A stretch of DNA of 64,000 bases from Blastocatellia bacterium AA13 (GTDB lineage Bacteria > Acidobacteriota > Blastocatellia > UBA7656): the NCBI GenBank assembly GCA_003222245.1, contig QHVH01000044.1:1-64000 (forward strand), given 5' to 3'. Positions 6,593 to 15,876 of the stretch are shown here, one piece after another; the stretch's first letter is position 1; every line of letters starts with the position of its first letter. A program made the translations under genes and the position numbers. The notes beneath the pieces were generated by a model, which made no database searches, was not told the DNA's origin, and worked only from the letters and a program-made list of their open reading frames with translations.

Positions 6593-9169
6593 ATGAGAAA
6601 GACGTTTTATCTCTGGTCAGCAATAGCTTTGGCCGTCTCTCTGGTACTCCCACAACTCGCGAAGACAAAGGCCGCGGAAGATCTTCCGATTGCCTCCGCC
6701 GCGCCCGAACGTCGAGGGCCGCAAGGTCCAACGGCATTTGGGCTGCCGAACTTCGACATCAGAAGTGAGTCCCAGGAAAGATTCGACATCAGAGCGGCAG
6801 CGGATGATCCTGTCGTAAAAACGCGACTGGACGCCATTGAAGCTTTCCGCGAAGAACTCGATCCGTCCGTTCGCGGCCAACTCAAAGTCGAGTTGAACAG
6901 CTCAAAGGTACCCAAGACCTTCTTCAACTATGCCGCGCCGCTGTCCGAGGTTAATTCGGAAGCGCCCGACGATATCGCGCGCGACTTCTTGAGCAGCCAC
7001 TCCGAGATATTTGGTCTCAACGCGCGCGAAATCAAAAAGCTGAGGCTCGAGAGCGAGGACAACGATCGAGGGACGACCTTCCTGAACTACGAACAGACCG
7101 TGGCGGGCATAACGGTATTTCATGGTCACGTCCAGGTCGCCGTCAATCCTTCCGGACAGGTGTTCTCGGTGAATGAAGGCTATTTGATACCCGGAGTCTC
7201 CATAAAGACCAAGCACAAAATTGGAGAAGAAGAAGCACTCAGGATTGCTTTCGACCAGGCGGGTTCGGAAATGCCTGCCGGAACACTCAACGTTCTCAAG
7301 GAACGCGAATCGAAGGGCGGCGCGCGCACCATCGCGAATCCGCTCGGCAAGGGCTACGAGGATATCATCTCCGAGCTTCGAGTAATGGAGGTCGATGAAG
7401 AACCGGTATTGACATGGCACGCCTTCATAGACATCGGGCCCAGTCAGTGGTACGAGATGTCCATTGACGCCGACACAGGCGAATTGCTGTTTCGCTCGAA
7501 TCTCTACAGCGATGTTGCTCAGGGCACCGTATTCACGATAAATCCGCTCGGCGCACGATCCATACAGTCTTTCGTCGGCGACGCAACCATAAATACCGCC
7601 GCTGGATGGCTCGGACCATCGACGGTTTCAACCGGAAACAACGTCGATGCGTATCTCGATACCGACAGAAATAACCAGCCCGACCCGATCAACACGCCCG
7701 GGTTGGTGAATGGACACTCCTCAGCCGCGAATCAGGACTTCACCTTCCCGTTTGCGTTGAATGTTGACCCTCGCACCGAGCAACCCGCGGCGGTATCGAA
7801 TCTCTTCTACTTCTGCAACATCATGCATGACTTTGTCTACAACCTGGGCTTCACGGAGGCGGCCGGGAACTTCCAGACCGACAACTTCGGACGAGGCGGC
7901 GTCGGGAATGATCCGGTGAACGCCGAAGCGCAGGACGGTTCCGGAACCAATAACGCAAACTTTTCCACGCCTCCCGACGGACAGCGGCCTCGAATGCAGA
8001 TGTTTCTGTTCACGCTCGGCACGACTGCCCTAAACGACGATCGCGATGGCGATCTCGATGGAGATGTAATTCTTCACGAGTACGGGCACGGCGTATCGAA
8101 CAGGCTCGTGGGCGGCCCGGCGAACACAAGCTGCCTCGGCGGTACTCAGGCAGGGGCGATGGGAGAAGGCTGGTCCGACTACTGGGCCATTACGTTCTTC
8201 AACGATGGCCGAGTGGGAGAGTACGTAGCCAACAATGAAGTCAACGGAATTCGCCGAGCTGCTTATACAGTTCCGGCAAACCCGGTGCACGACTCCTATG
8301 CCGATCTCGGCGTTGGAGGATTCGAAGTGCATCGCGACGGTGAAGTGTGGGCCGCGACCCTGTGGGATCTTCGCACGCAGCTTGGCGCGGCAGTGGCTGA
8401 TCGACTGGTATTGCAGGGGATGAAATTCACTCCGTGCAGCCCTTCGATGTTGAACGCCCGAGACGGCATTCTGCAGGCTGACCAAAATATCAACGCAGGC
8501 GCGAATCGCTGCGCTATATGGACGGTATTCGCCCGTCACGGAATGGGGAATTCAGCCGTGGGCAACAACGGCACTACGCATACGGCGGCAACTGATCTAC
8601 CCACGGATTGCGGACCTTCAACAGGCACAGGGCCGGTCTTCTTCGATGACTTCGAAACGGATCGCGGATGGGCGGTCAATCCGAATGGAACGGATACGGC
8701 AACGACGGGCATATGGGAGCGCGGCATCCCTCAGGCGACAAACTCGAATGGAGTCAAACAGCTTGCCACAACAATCAGCGGAGTTAATGACCTGGTGACC
8801 GGACGCCTCGCCGGAGCTTCGGCGGGAGCCAACGATATTGACGGCGGGACGACGTCGATACGCTCACCGTTGATCGCTCTTCCGGCAAGCGGAAACCTGA
8901 CGTTGTCGTTCAACTTCTATCTTGCTCATGGTTCCAATGCGACCTCGGCCGACTTCCTGCGAGTCAGCATCGTGAGCGGCACGACGACGACTCAGGTGTT
9001 CCAGCGACTGGGGCAGGCTGCTGATATTGACGCGGCCTGGACCTCCACAAGCGTGAGCCTGAATGCGTTCGCGGGTCAGTCGGTACGAATCCTGATTCAA
9101 GCCGCTGATGCCGCGACAGGCAGCCTCGTCGAGGCAGCTATCGACGATGTACGAATCACAGCGCAGTAA
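6593..9169 (+). CDS. Secreted M36-family (fungalysin) metallopeptidase
   Basis: This 858-residue secreted zinc protease starts with a signal peptide (residues 1 to about 29, ending near KAA). A fungalysin/thermolysin-type propeptide region of about 300 residues follows. The M36 catalytic domain carries HEYGH: His495 and His499 bind zinc, Glu496 is the base, and Glu525 in GEGWSDYW is the third zinc ligand. The C-terminal 180 residues, after the FFDDFETDRGW stretch, form a beta-rich module that probably binds substrate or cell surface. The likely role is extracellular protein breakdown. AGGAGG at 6578-6583, nine bases before the ATG, fixes the start; upstream in-frame starts would bury the signal peptide. 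The gene ends at a strong terminator and appears to be a single transcription unit. Confidence 0.92.
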   Translation: MRKTFYLWSAIALAVSLVLPQLAKTKAAEDLPIASAAPERRGPQGPTAFGLPNFDIRSESQERFDIRAAADDPVVKTRLDAIEAFREELDPSVRGQLKVELNSSKVPKTFFNYAAPLSEVNSEAPDDIARDFLSSHSEIFGLNAREIKKLRLESEDNDRGTTFLNYEQTVAGITVFHGHVQVAVNPSGQVFSVNEGYLIPGVSIKTKHKIGEEEALRIAFDQAGSEMPAGTLNVLKERESKGGARTIANPLGKGYEDIISELRVMEVDEEPVLTWHAFIDIGPSQWYEMSIDADTGELLFRSNLYSDVAQGTVFTINPLGARSIQSFVGDATINTAAGWLGPSTVSTGNNVDAYLDTDRNNQPDPINTPGLVNGHSSAANQDFTFPFALNVDPRTEQPAAVSNLFYFCNIMHDFVYNLGFTEAAGNFQTDNFGRGGVGNDPVNAEAQDGSGTNNANFSTPPDGQRPRMQMFLFTLGTTALNDDRDGDLDGDVILHEYGHGVSNRLVGGPANTSCLGGTQAGAMGEGWSDYWAITFFNDGRVGEYVANNEVNGIRRAAYTVPANPVHDSYADLGVGGFEVHRDGEVWAATLWDLRTQLGAAVADRLVLQGMKFTPCSPSMLNARDGILQADQNINAGANRCAIWTVFARHGMGNSAVGNNGTTHTAATDLPTDCGPSTGTGPVFFDDFETDRGWAVNPNGTDTATTGIWERGIPQATNSNGVKQLATTISGVNDLVTGRLAGASAGANDIDGGTTSIRSPLIALPASGNLTLSFNFYLAHGSNATSADFLRVSIVSGTTTTQVFQRLGQAADIDAAWTSTSVSLNAFAGQSVRILIQAADAATGSLVEAAIDDVRITAQ

Positions 9170-9186
9170 AAGCGCTCTTCATTGCG

Positions 9187-9215
9187 AAAGGGGCGAGACT
9201 CGTCTCGCCCCTTTT
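9187..9215 (+). terminator. Intrinsic terminator after the M36 protease
   Basis: A near-perfect 12-bp stem is formed by AAAGGGGCGAGA at 9187-9198 and TCTCGCCCCTTT at 9203-9214, with a four-base loop. The T run on the right (and the A run on the left) means it could work in both directions. Confidence 0.85.
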
Positions 9216-9527
9216 CATTTGTGCAATACGTGACGAATAACGCTTGCTCCACGTGGCATCCCTGATTACCATGCTCAGTGCGTCGTGATAGATCACGATC
9301 GAGTTGAGGATCAGGTTGAAGGCTGATCGGGCTGTCCGAACCAGGAATGGCGCTCTCACGGGTTTTCTTCAAAGGAGCCCCGCCGCAATTGAGGATGTGT
9401 CAGGCCGAAGAGCTTGCGATTCGTACCTGACCGACGAATCGCAGGACATTTTCGTAAGCATTGAGCTAAGATTTCTTCGCTCAAGGTCCCCGTGCCCTTA
9501 ACATTCTAACTTGAAGGTGAACCGACG
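9216..9527. other. Intergenic region before dacA
   Basis: About 310 bases hold no recognisable gene. A short inverted repeat, TTGAGC and GCTCAA, lies near 9460-9483. A ribosome binding site (AAGGTGA at 9514-9520) precedes dacA. The dacA promoter must lie here, but I cannot identify it with confidence. Confidence 0.45.
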
Positions 9528-10409
9528 ATGACTCGGTCTCTAGAATTCTGGAGACTCATAACCCAGCTAAAACTCATCGATTTTATCGATTTCATTGTTG
9601 TATGGGCGATTATCTATGGCCTATTGAAGCTGGTCAGGGGTACTCGCGCGGTTCAGATGGCAGTCGGACTGCTCGGAGTCGGCTTGCTCTATCAACTGTC
9701 GGTGATCTTTGGGCTCGAGACGCTTCAATTCGTAATGCGAAATTCGCTGCTGTATTTCGGTTTCGCACTCCTCGTAATATTTGCTCCGGAAATACGATCA
9801 GCCCTGATGAGATTCGGCTCGAATCTACGAAGACCGCTGAGGCTTGGACGCAAGGGAACGGTCGAAGCCTATGAAGAAATTGTCCTTGCCGCGACGACCC
9901 TCGCGTCCCGCGGAACCGGGGCATTGATCGTGATAGAACGAAACGTAGGCCTTCAAAACTACGTGGACACCGGCGTTCTGCTCGATGCCGCCCTCTCATA
10001 TGACCTGCTGGTAACGGTTTTCGACCAACACACTCCGCTCCACGACGGGGCCGCAATAGTACATAACTATCGCCTTGCGGCGGTGAGTTGCTTCCTGCCG
10101 TTAACTTTGAATCCTCGACTTTCCAAAGAGCTTGGAACCCGGCACCGCGCGGCCATCGGCATAACGGAGGACACGGATGCGGTAGCCGTCGTAGTCAGCG
10201 AGGAGACGGGCGCCATTTCATTCGTCGCGGACGGCAAAATCACGCGAGGTCTCACCAGCTCGAGTCTACGCGAGCATATTCGTGAGGCGCTCGAGATACG
10301 CCCTCGCGCAAGCAGCATCCTGAGTCCTCGTCGGACAAGGGCTTCAGGCATTAAGGACGCCGACTCGCCGACGGCGACAGGCCAGGTGTCAGAAACGTTT
10401 ATCAAGTGA
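9528..10409 (+). CDS. dacA: Diadenylate cyclase (CdaA/DacA type)
   Basis: This 293-residue membrane enzyme makes cyclic di-AMP from two ATP. The N-terminal third has hydrophobic segments near residues 20-35, 43-62 and 70-86, as in CdaA. The DisA_N/DAC domain follows, with the two diagnostic motifs: DGA at residues 173-175 (in HTPLHDGAAIV) and RHR at 205-207. Both are required for catalysis in the family. The order dacA-cdaR-glmM, best known from Firmicutes, is preserved here: the next gene, cdaR, starts within ten bases of this stop. In known cases CdaR and GlmM bind CdaA and adjust its activity, tying c-di-AMP to cell-wall precursor supply. The polar C-terminal tail of about 40 residues is not conserved in character. 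Confidence 0.93.
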   Translation: MTRSLEFWRLITQLKLIDFIDFIVVWAIIYGLLKLVRGTRAVQMAVGLLGVGLLYQLSVIFGLETLQFVMRNSLLYFGFALLVIFAPEIRSALMRFGSNLRRPLRLGRKGTVEAYEEIVLAATTLASRGTGALIVIERNVGLQNYVDTGVLLDAALSYDLLVTVFDQHTPLHDGAAIVHNYRLAAVSCFLPLTLNPRLSKELGTRHRAAIGITEDTDAVAVVVSEETGAISFVADGKITRGLTSSSLREHIREALEIRPRASSILSPRRTRASGIKDADSPTATGQVSETFIK

Positions 10410-10417
10410 GGAGTCGC

Positions 10418-11371
10418 ATGCGCGGCATCGATTATTGGCGCAGTCAAGTTAAGGCATATCTCAGGGACTACGTGATGGAAAACACGGGCCTGAAGGTGCT
10501 GGCGCTGATGATCACGGCCGTCATATGGCTTTCCGTTGCCTCGCGCCCTGTTCGGGAAGTGACGTTGCTTGATATTCCGATCACGTTTCCCAAGGCGCCG
10601 ACCCTTACAATCACGAAGTACGGCGCACAATCGGCACGGGTCACACTCCGGGGCCCGAGCGACGTAGTCGACCTCATCCGGGCGAGCGATCTGTCCCTGA
10701 TAGGCGAAGTCGGCGCCGTCGAGCCCGGCGTTCGCGTGATTCAGCTCAAGCTCGACCGGGGAAATCTTCCTAATTCGGTCGAAGAGCTGCGGATCGAGCC
10801 GCTCAGCGTCCGAGTGACCGTCGAGCGAGTCCTTGAAAAGGAAGTACCGGTCAAGCCTCGCTTCGACGGCGAGCCTCCTTCCGGTTATGAGATTGTGCGA
10901 TGGGAGGTAAAGCCGGAAACGATCACCATTGCCGGCGGCGCAAGCCTGTTGAAGGACGTGAATGAAGTTTCGACGGAGACTGTAACGTTGACGAACTTGA
11001 CGGCGCCGATAAGCGAACAAGTAGCGATCGATCTCGGTTCGCCGAACATTACGATAAGCGGAGATAGGCGAAACGTAACGCTTACGATTGAGATCAGAGA
11101 AGTGCGGATCGAACGCGTGATTGACGACATACCCGTAGTGCTGGTGGACGCTCCGGCAAACGCGCGCTCCGTGCCTCGTTCTGTTCGATTGACTGTAGCG
11201 GGGCCTCGATCTGCAGTGGCGCTCCTTTCAGCGTCGGATTTTTCTGTATCGGCTGCGTACCCGGAGCACGGCAGAGCCTTAGATAGGATCGCGCCTGAGG
11301 CTTCGGTTTTACGCAACTCGGACAGAGTACAAATCAAATCGATCGAGCCGAAGTTCATTAGAATTCGCTGA
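10418..11371 (+). CDS. cdaR: YbbR-domain protein, CdaA regulator
   Basis: This 317-residue protein has one N-terminal membrane helix (about residues 24-41) and an extracytoplasmic part made of at least three YbbR-type beta domains, recognisable by repeats such as VTLRGPSDVVDLI, ITIAGGASLLKDV and LTVAGPRSAVALL. YbbR/CdaR proteins bind the membrane diadenylate cyclase and modulate it. An in-frame GTG at 10406 overlaps the dacA stop. I prefer the ATG at 10418, which has GAGGAG just upstream. The gene sits between dacA and glmM and must be co-transcribed with dacA. Strong co-localisation supports the regulatory assignment, although the direction of the effect cannot be read from sequence. Confidence 0.88.
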   Translation: MRGIDYWRSQVKAYLRDYVMENTGLKVLALMITAVIWLSVASRPVREVTLLDIPITFPKAPTLTITKYGAQSARVTLRGPSDVVDLIRASDLSLIGEVGAVEPGVRVIQLKLDRGNLPNSVEELRIEPLSVRVTVERVLEKEVPVKPRFDGEPPSGYEIVRWEVKPETITIAGGASLLKDVNEVSTETVTLTNLTAPISEQVAIDLGSPNITISGDRRNVTLTIEIREVRIERVIDDIPVVLVDAPANARSVPRSVRLTVAGPRSAVALLSASDFSVSAAYPEHGRALDRIAPEASVLRNSDRVQIKSIEPKFIRIR

Positions 11372-11425
11372 GTCTCTCAGTCCCTCAGAACATTTACTCC
11401 GTTCTCCATATCGATACCAAATGAC

Positions 11426-12775
11426 ATGACACATAAAAACGAATTACGACTGTTCGGCACCGACGGCATTCGGGGAGTCGCGGGCGAGGCTCCACTCGAC
11501 AGAGAAACATTGAGTCTGATCGGCCAGGCTGTCGCGGCGATCCTGAGAAAAAAAACGGACGCGCCTCCGCGCATTATCATAGGCCGGGATACGCGCGAAT
11601 CCGGCCCGGCCATCGAGCAAAGCATCGCCGCCGGCGCCTGCGCTCTGGGAGCGAGAGTAGAATCGGCAGGCGTGATAACGACGCCGGGAGTCGCCTATCT
11701 GGCGCAAGCGGCGTCCTTCGATGCGGGAGTCGTGGTGTCGGCTTCGCACAACCCCTATCAGGACAATGGCATCAAGATCTTTACGCCTTCCGGTAAGAAG
11801 CTCGATGACGAATTGGAGCGCGAGATTGAGATGTTGGTGAACCACGGCTCTCTCGCTTCCTCCGTGAATGAGGTCGAGATAGAACCGAACCTTGAATACA
11901 TCGACAAGTACATAGATTTTCTTTCGAGTAGTTTCGATCTACGGTTGGACGGCTTTCGGTTGGCGCTCGATTGCGCGAACGGCGCTGCCTCGCGCATCGC
12001 TCCGGAGGTATTCTCACGGCTCGGAGCGCACGTTAGCGTCCTGTCGGCGGAACCAAATGGACGCAATATAAATCAGGATTGCGGATCGCTTCATACCGAG
12101 CCCCTGCGAGCATATGTGCGGCAAAACAGTTTTGACGCCGGGGTTGCATTCGACGGCGATGCGGATCGCGCTCTTCTGGTCGACGAAAAGGGAACCCTCG
12201 TCGACGGCGATCACGAATTACTGATTCTTGCGGAATATTTAAAATCACGGGGATTGCTCAAGGGCAATATGGTCGTCACGACCGTTATGGCGAATCTCGG
12301 GCTCGAATTGGCGCTCGCTGAGCGAGCTATCGAGATGACGAGAACGCCTGTCGGAGACCGTTACGTGCTGGAGGAGATGCTTATTCGCGATGCCAGCCTG
12401 GGCGGCGAGCAATCCGGTCATATAATAATGCCCGATATTTCTCTGGCGGGTGACGGAATAGTAACGGCGATAGAAATGCTCAAGGCGATCAAGACCTCTG
12501 GTCGAAGCCTGGGCGAGCTCGCGTCCTCGCTAACGAAATATCCTCAGATATTGATCAACGTGCCGGTGAAGAGAAAACCGCCTCTGGAATCGTCTCCGCG
12601 ACTCCAGCATGAAATACTCGAGCTCCAACGATCGATGGGCAGGCACGGGAGACTTGTCGTGCGTTATTCGGGGACCGAAAACCTCGCCCGAGTGATGATA
12701 GAAGGCAAGAGCCAATCAGAAATTGAAGCGCAAGCGCGCCGACTGGCTGAAGTCATCAAAGACGAGCTCAGTTAA
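11426..12775 (+). CDS. glmM: Phosphoglucosamine mutase
   Basis: This 449-residue cytosolic enzyme converts glucosamine-6-phosphate to glucosamine-1-phosphate on the way to UDP-GlcNAc, peptidoglycan and LPS. It has the family's four-domain length. It opens with LFGTDGIRG and carries the phosphoserine loop SASHNP (Ser107 is the phosphorylated residue). The magnesium loop DGDADR follows, and near the C-terminus come the sugar-binding GGEQSGH and the phosphate-binding RYSGTENLARVM. The start is the second of two close ATGs (11421 and 11426), and no strong ribosome binding site is visible. The gap from cdaR is 54 bases, consistent with one dacA-cdaR-glmM operon. It converges on the thioredoxin-like gene. 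Confidence 0.96.
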   Translation: MTHKNELRLFGTDGIRGVAGEAPLDRETLSLIGQAVAAILRKKTDAPPRIIIGRDTRESGPAIEQSIAAGACALGARVESAGVITTPGVAYLAQAASFDAGVVVSASHNPYQDNGIKIFTPSGKKLDDELEREIEMLVNHGSLASSVNEVEIEPNLEYIDKYIDFLSSSFDLRLDGFRLALDCANGAASRIAPEVFSRLGAHVSVLSAEPNGRNINQDCGSLHTEPLRAYVRQNSFDAGVAFDGDADRALLVDEKGTLVDGDHELLILAEYLKSRGLLKGNMVVTTVMANLGLELALAERAIEMTRTPVGDRYVLEEMLIRDASLGGEQSGHIIMPDISLAGDGIVTAIEMLKAIKTSGRSLGELASSLTKYPQILINVPVKRKPPLESSPRLQHEILELQRSMGRHGRLVVRYSGTENLARVMIEGKSQSEIEAQARRLAEVIKDELS

Positions 12776-12804
12776 TTCCCGTATGCGCGTTCAGACCCGC
12801 TCAG

Positions 12805-13359
12805 CTAGCGCTTGTTTCGAGCGCGGTTGACGAATGATATGAAAGCGGGAATCGAGCCAACGTAGCCTTTGGCGGTATCAATGACCGAGCCTTCGCTGTT
12901 GAGTACAAATGTGGTAGGGAATCCGGTGACGCCTGTTTGCTTAGCGAACCGCTCCCCTTCCCCTCCGTCTTCGGCATCGAGCTTGAGGAAAACCGCATCT
13001 TTCGAGAGCGACGCGACCCGTGGACTGCTGTAGATATTGTCGTCCATTTTATGGCACCAGCCGCACCAGTCGGTGTACACGTCCACAACAACAACCTTTC
13101 GATTCGACGAAGCCTCTTCGAGCGCGCCGCGCAGATCCCGCCGCCAGTCTATGCTGCCTTTTGCAAATTCACTCACCGAATTCGGCTGGGCCGGAAGTGA
13201 GCTTGTGTCGCCTATTTCCACCAGCGATCTCTTCGACATAACATCATCGGTGGTGAGCGTCGGGACTCTATGCCTCGACTCCTGAGCCTGCCCAATCGTA
13301 ACAAGCGATACTAAGATTGCCGCGATCAAGGAACCGTTCTTTATTGATCTCTGTCCCAT
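12805..13359 (-). CDS. Secreted thioredoxin-like protein
   Basis: This 184-residue protein has a signal peptide (residues 1 to about 26, ending QAQ) and a thioredoxin-fold domain with the redox pair WCGWC (Cys99 and Cys102). A conserved cis-proline region, TGFPTTFVL, lies further on. The YTDWCGWCHKMD context resembles thiol:disulfide interchange proteins and the C-terminal domain of DsbD-like proteins, so it probably works in the periplasm. A linker of about 45 polar residues separates signal peptide and domain. The ATG at 13359 is chosen over upstream in-frame starts because AGGAG (complement 13365-13369) lies five bases before it and the signal peptide then begins at residue 1. It is convergent with glmM. 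Confidence 0.87.
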   Translation of the reverse strand: MGQRSIKNGSLIAAILVSLVTIGQAQESRHRVPTLTTDDVMSKRSLVEIGDTSSLPAQPNSVSEFAKGSIDWRRDLRGALEEASSNRKVVVVDVYTDWCGWCHKMDDNIYSSPRVASLSKDAVFLKLDAEDGGEGERFAKQTGVTGFPTTFVLNSEGSVIDTAKGYVGSIPAFISFVNRARNKR

Positions 13360-13856
13360 TTTGACTCCTATTTTTATCAAGGCGAGCTTGCCTCGCGGAG
13401 GTAGTATCGGGCTGATCAAATCCGGAATCAACACTTTACTTTTGGCGAATTCATGCTGATTTCCCGTGTGCTTGACACGAATATGGCTCGCGTGTAGAGT
13501 TGACCCTTGCCTCAGGCTATATGAATCAAAAAAGAGACAGGTGCGTTAACGAGGAGCCCTGCCGCGCTTTCTTCAATCGAAGAAAGCACCGTTGCAAAAG
13601 CGACAACAGAATGATTGTAGAGGCGCCTACATTCCAAGGTGGATGTACGTTGGAGGCTGCTTAAGTTTTCCGCCTTGGGACCAGGCTGGATGTTCGCGAA
13701 TGGTGGAAATTTCCCCCGTCGAATTCCTCCTGTCGCGAACACGTCGAAGGACTTGAATCATTAGGGCGCTGAGAGCATACTGTGGAAATATTTCTTCGGC
13801 GGAAATGCTTCAAAAAAACAAAAGAACGATTCAAGGTTGAGGAGGAGTAGCTATAC
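13360..13856. other. Long leader/intergenic region before rpsA
   Basis: Nearly 500 bases separate the divergent thioredoxin-like gene and rpsA. A promoter candidate sits at 13472-13500, which would give rpsA a leader of about 350 bases. Such leaders can be targets of S1 autoregulation in other bacteria, but no specific structure was recognised. Small frames in this stretch have no support. Confidence 0.45.
13472..13500 (+). promoter_or_regulatory. Promoter candidate for rpsA
   Basis: A perfect TTGACA at 13472-13477 is followed after 17 bases by TAGAGT at 13495-13500 (four of six -10 matches). It points towards rpsA, about 355 bases downstream. Confidence 0.45.
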
Positions 13857-15776
13857 ATGGCGATAGAGGACGCAACCCAACCCGGCACTATGGCGTCGGA
13901 CGCGGCAACAGGAGCTGCGACGAGCACCGAAAGCGCCGGCCCAGAGAACTCCCCGGAGGTTCAGCCGACCGCGGCTGAGACGACAAGCGGAGAAGCTTCA
14001 ACCGGCCCGGCAACCGAACCAGCAGCAACCCAAGAAACAGCAACCCAGGAAACACCTACGCAGGAACCAACCCAGGAAACACAGGGTCAGGACTTCGGCG
14101 CCCTCCTTGACAACTACGAACGCGAAAGCGCGTCGACGGTTCAAGAGGGCGAAGTGGTCAAGGGACTGGTAGTCAATATCTCAGGGCAAAATGTGCTCGT
14201 TGATATAGGCTACAAATCCGAAGGCGTTGTTCCGCGTGAAGAGGTGTCCGACCGGCACGGCAACATTACGGTTAAACCGGGCGACGAGATCAGCGTTCTC
14301 ATAAAGAGCCTTGAAAACCAGGACGGCTACGCGATTCTTTCCAGGGCCGACGCGGTTAGAATGCAGTCGTGGGACAAGCTTAGAAATTCTCACCAGAGCC
14401 ACGAAACTGTAACAGGCCGCGTGCTCGAAAGAATAAAGGGCGGACTCAAGGTCGAAGTCGACGGGGTTGTCGCGTTCCTTCCCGGATCCCAGGTTGACGT
14501 ACGGCCGGTGCGAAACCTCGAAAGCTACATCGGTCAGGAAATCGAAGCCCGAGTCATCAAGCTGAATCGGAAGCGCGGTAACGTAGTTTTATCGCGCAAG
14601 GCCGTCCTTGAAGAAGGCTTCAATCAGAAGAAAAAAGACACGCTCGAAGCCATCGAAGAAGGCGTTGTTCTTGAAGGCACGGTCAAGAGCCTGACTGAGT
14701 ACGGCGCGTTCATCGACCTCGGCGGAATAGACGGCCTGCTTCATATCACCGATATGAGCTGGAGCCGCGTACAGGCGCCGGGAGAAGTATTCAAGGTCGG
14801 CGATTCGCTTCAAGTCAAGGTGTTGAAGTTCGACCGCGAAAGAGAACGAATCTCTCTTGGGTATAAGCAGCTCATCCCCGATCCCTGGCAGAGCGTCGCC
14901 GAGCGCTTCCCGCGAGGCACGCACCTGCGCGGAAAGGTCGTCAGCCTGACCGACTACGGCGCGTTCATCGAAATCGAGCCCGGTGTTGAAGGTCTCGTTC
15001 ACGTGACTGAGATGACCTGGTCGAAGCGGCTCAAACATCCATCGAAACTCCTGTCGGTCGGACAGGAGGTGGAAGCGGTCGTCCTCGACGTCGATACCGT
15101 CAATCGCCGCATCAGCCTCGGGCTGAAACAGACGGTCGCCGATCCCTGGGACACGCTTCCTCATAGATATCACATCGGCTCGCGCGTGACCGGAAAGGTC
15201 CGCTCCCTTACGAATTTTGGAGCGTTCGTTGAAATCGAAGACGGCATCGACGGACTCGTTCACGTATCCGATGTATCCTGGACCAAGCGAATCAAACACC
15301 CATCCGACGTCCTCAAAAAAGGACAGCAGGTCGATGCCGTAATAACAAACATCGACGTTGAGAATCGCCGGCTGAGCCTCTCGATGAAAGATCTCGAACC
15401 CAATGCCTGGGAGACTTTCTTCGACACTCATCGAGTAGGCGTCGTCGTCACCGGCAAGGTAGTCAGGTTTGCCAGCTTCGGTGCGTTCGTTGAAATTCAA
15501 GAAGGCATCGAAGGCCTGTGCCATGTTTCCGAGCTGAGCGATGACCGTATAGAGAAACCCGAAAACGCCGTCAAGATCGGGCAGGTCATGCCCTTCAAGG
15601 TATTGAAGCTCGATCCCGCGCAAAAGAAGATCGGATTATCCGCGCGCGCCGTTGGTAAAGATGATGATCCCGAAGATGTTAGAACCTATCACGAAACCGG
15701 GGCGGGTATGGCGACGCTTGGCGACATAGCTAATCTGCTCAGCACCTCACCGGAGAGCAAGAAGAGCGACGAGTGA
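13857..15776 (+). CDS. rpsA: Ribosomal protein S1 with N-terminal low-complexity extension
   Basis: This 639-residue protein has six consecutive S1 (OB-fold) RNA-binding domains, at about residues 95-165, 180-250, 265-335, 350-420, 437-507 and 524-594. Repeats three to six show the typical LTxYGAFIxL, GLxHVTEMxW and RRISLGLKQ patterns. It tethers mRNA to the 30S subunit and helps translation start. Before the first domain lies an unusual stretch of about 85 residues rich in Thr, Glu, Ala and Gln with TQET-like repeats, probably disordered. The start is secured by a strong AGGAGGAG at 13840-13847. The length exceeds the usual 550-570 residues only because of this extension. It is followed by a good terminator. 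Confidence 0.93.
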   Translation: MAIEDATQPGTMASDAATGAATSTESAGPENSPEVQPTAAETTSGEASTGPATEPAATQETATQETPTQEPTQETQGQDFGALLDNYERESASTVQEGEVVKGLVVNISGQNVLVDIGYKSEGVVPREEVSDRHGNITVKPGDEISVLIKSLENQDGYAILSRADAVRMQSWDKLRNSHQSHETVTGRVLERIKGGLKVEVDGVVAFLPGSQVDVRPVRNLESYIGQEIEARVIKLNRKRGNVVLSRKAVLEEGFNQKKKDTLEAIEEGVVLEGTVKSLTEYGAFIDLGGIDGLLHITDMSWSRVQAPGEVFKVGDSLQVKVLKFDRERERISLGYKQLIPDPWQSVAERFPRGTHLRGKVVSLTDYGAFIEIEPGVEGLVHVTEMTWSKRLKHPSKLLSVGQEVEAVVLDVDTVNRRISLGLKQTVADPWDTLPHRYHIGSRVTGKVRSLTNFGAFVEIEDGIDGLVHVSDVSWTKRIKHPSDVLKKGQQVDAVITNIDVENRRLSLSMKDLEPNAWETFFDTHRVGVVVTGKVVRFASFGAFVEIQEGIEGLCHVSELSDDRIEKPENAVKIGQVMPFKVLKLDPAQKKIGLSARAVGKDDDPEDVRTYHETGAGMATLGDIANLLSTSPESKKSDE

Positions 15777-15802
15777 CGCTGTTCCGCTTTACGGTGCGTT
15801 TT

Positions 15803-15841
15803 CAAGAGGCCACGGAACTTGCGTTTCCGTGGCCTTCTTCA
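15803..15841 (+). terminator. Intrinsic terminator after rpsA
   Basis: AGGCCACGGAA at 15807-15817 pairs perfectly with TTCCGTGGCCT at 15825-15835 around a seven-base loop, and a T-rich tail (TCTTC) follows. Confidence 0.75.
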
Positions 15842-15876
15842 TTTCCGCAATGTGCAGCTCTACGACAGAGTAACTT

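Noticed and set aside
10067-11020. 317-codon open frame antisense to dacA/cdaR
   Set aside because: It crosses two well-supported genes on the other strand, and the protein is Arg-rich and without family features.
14589-15623. 344-codon open frame antisense to rpsA
   Set aside because: It is the mirror of a codon-biased real gene with six repeated domains; its protein has no motif and no ribosome binding site.
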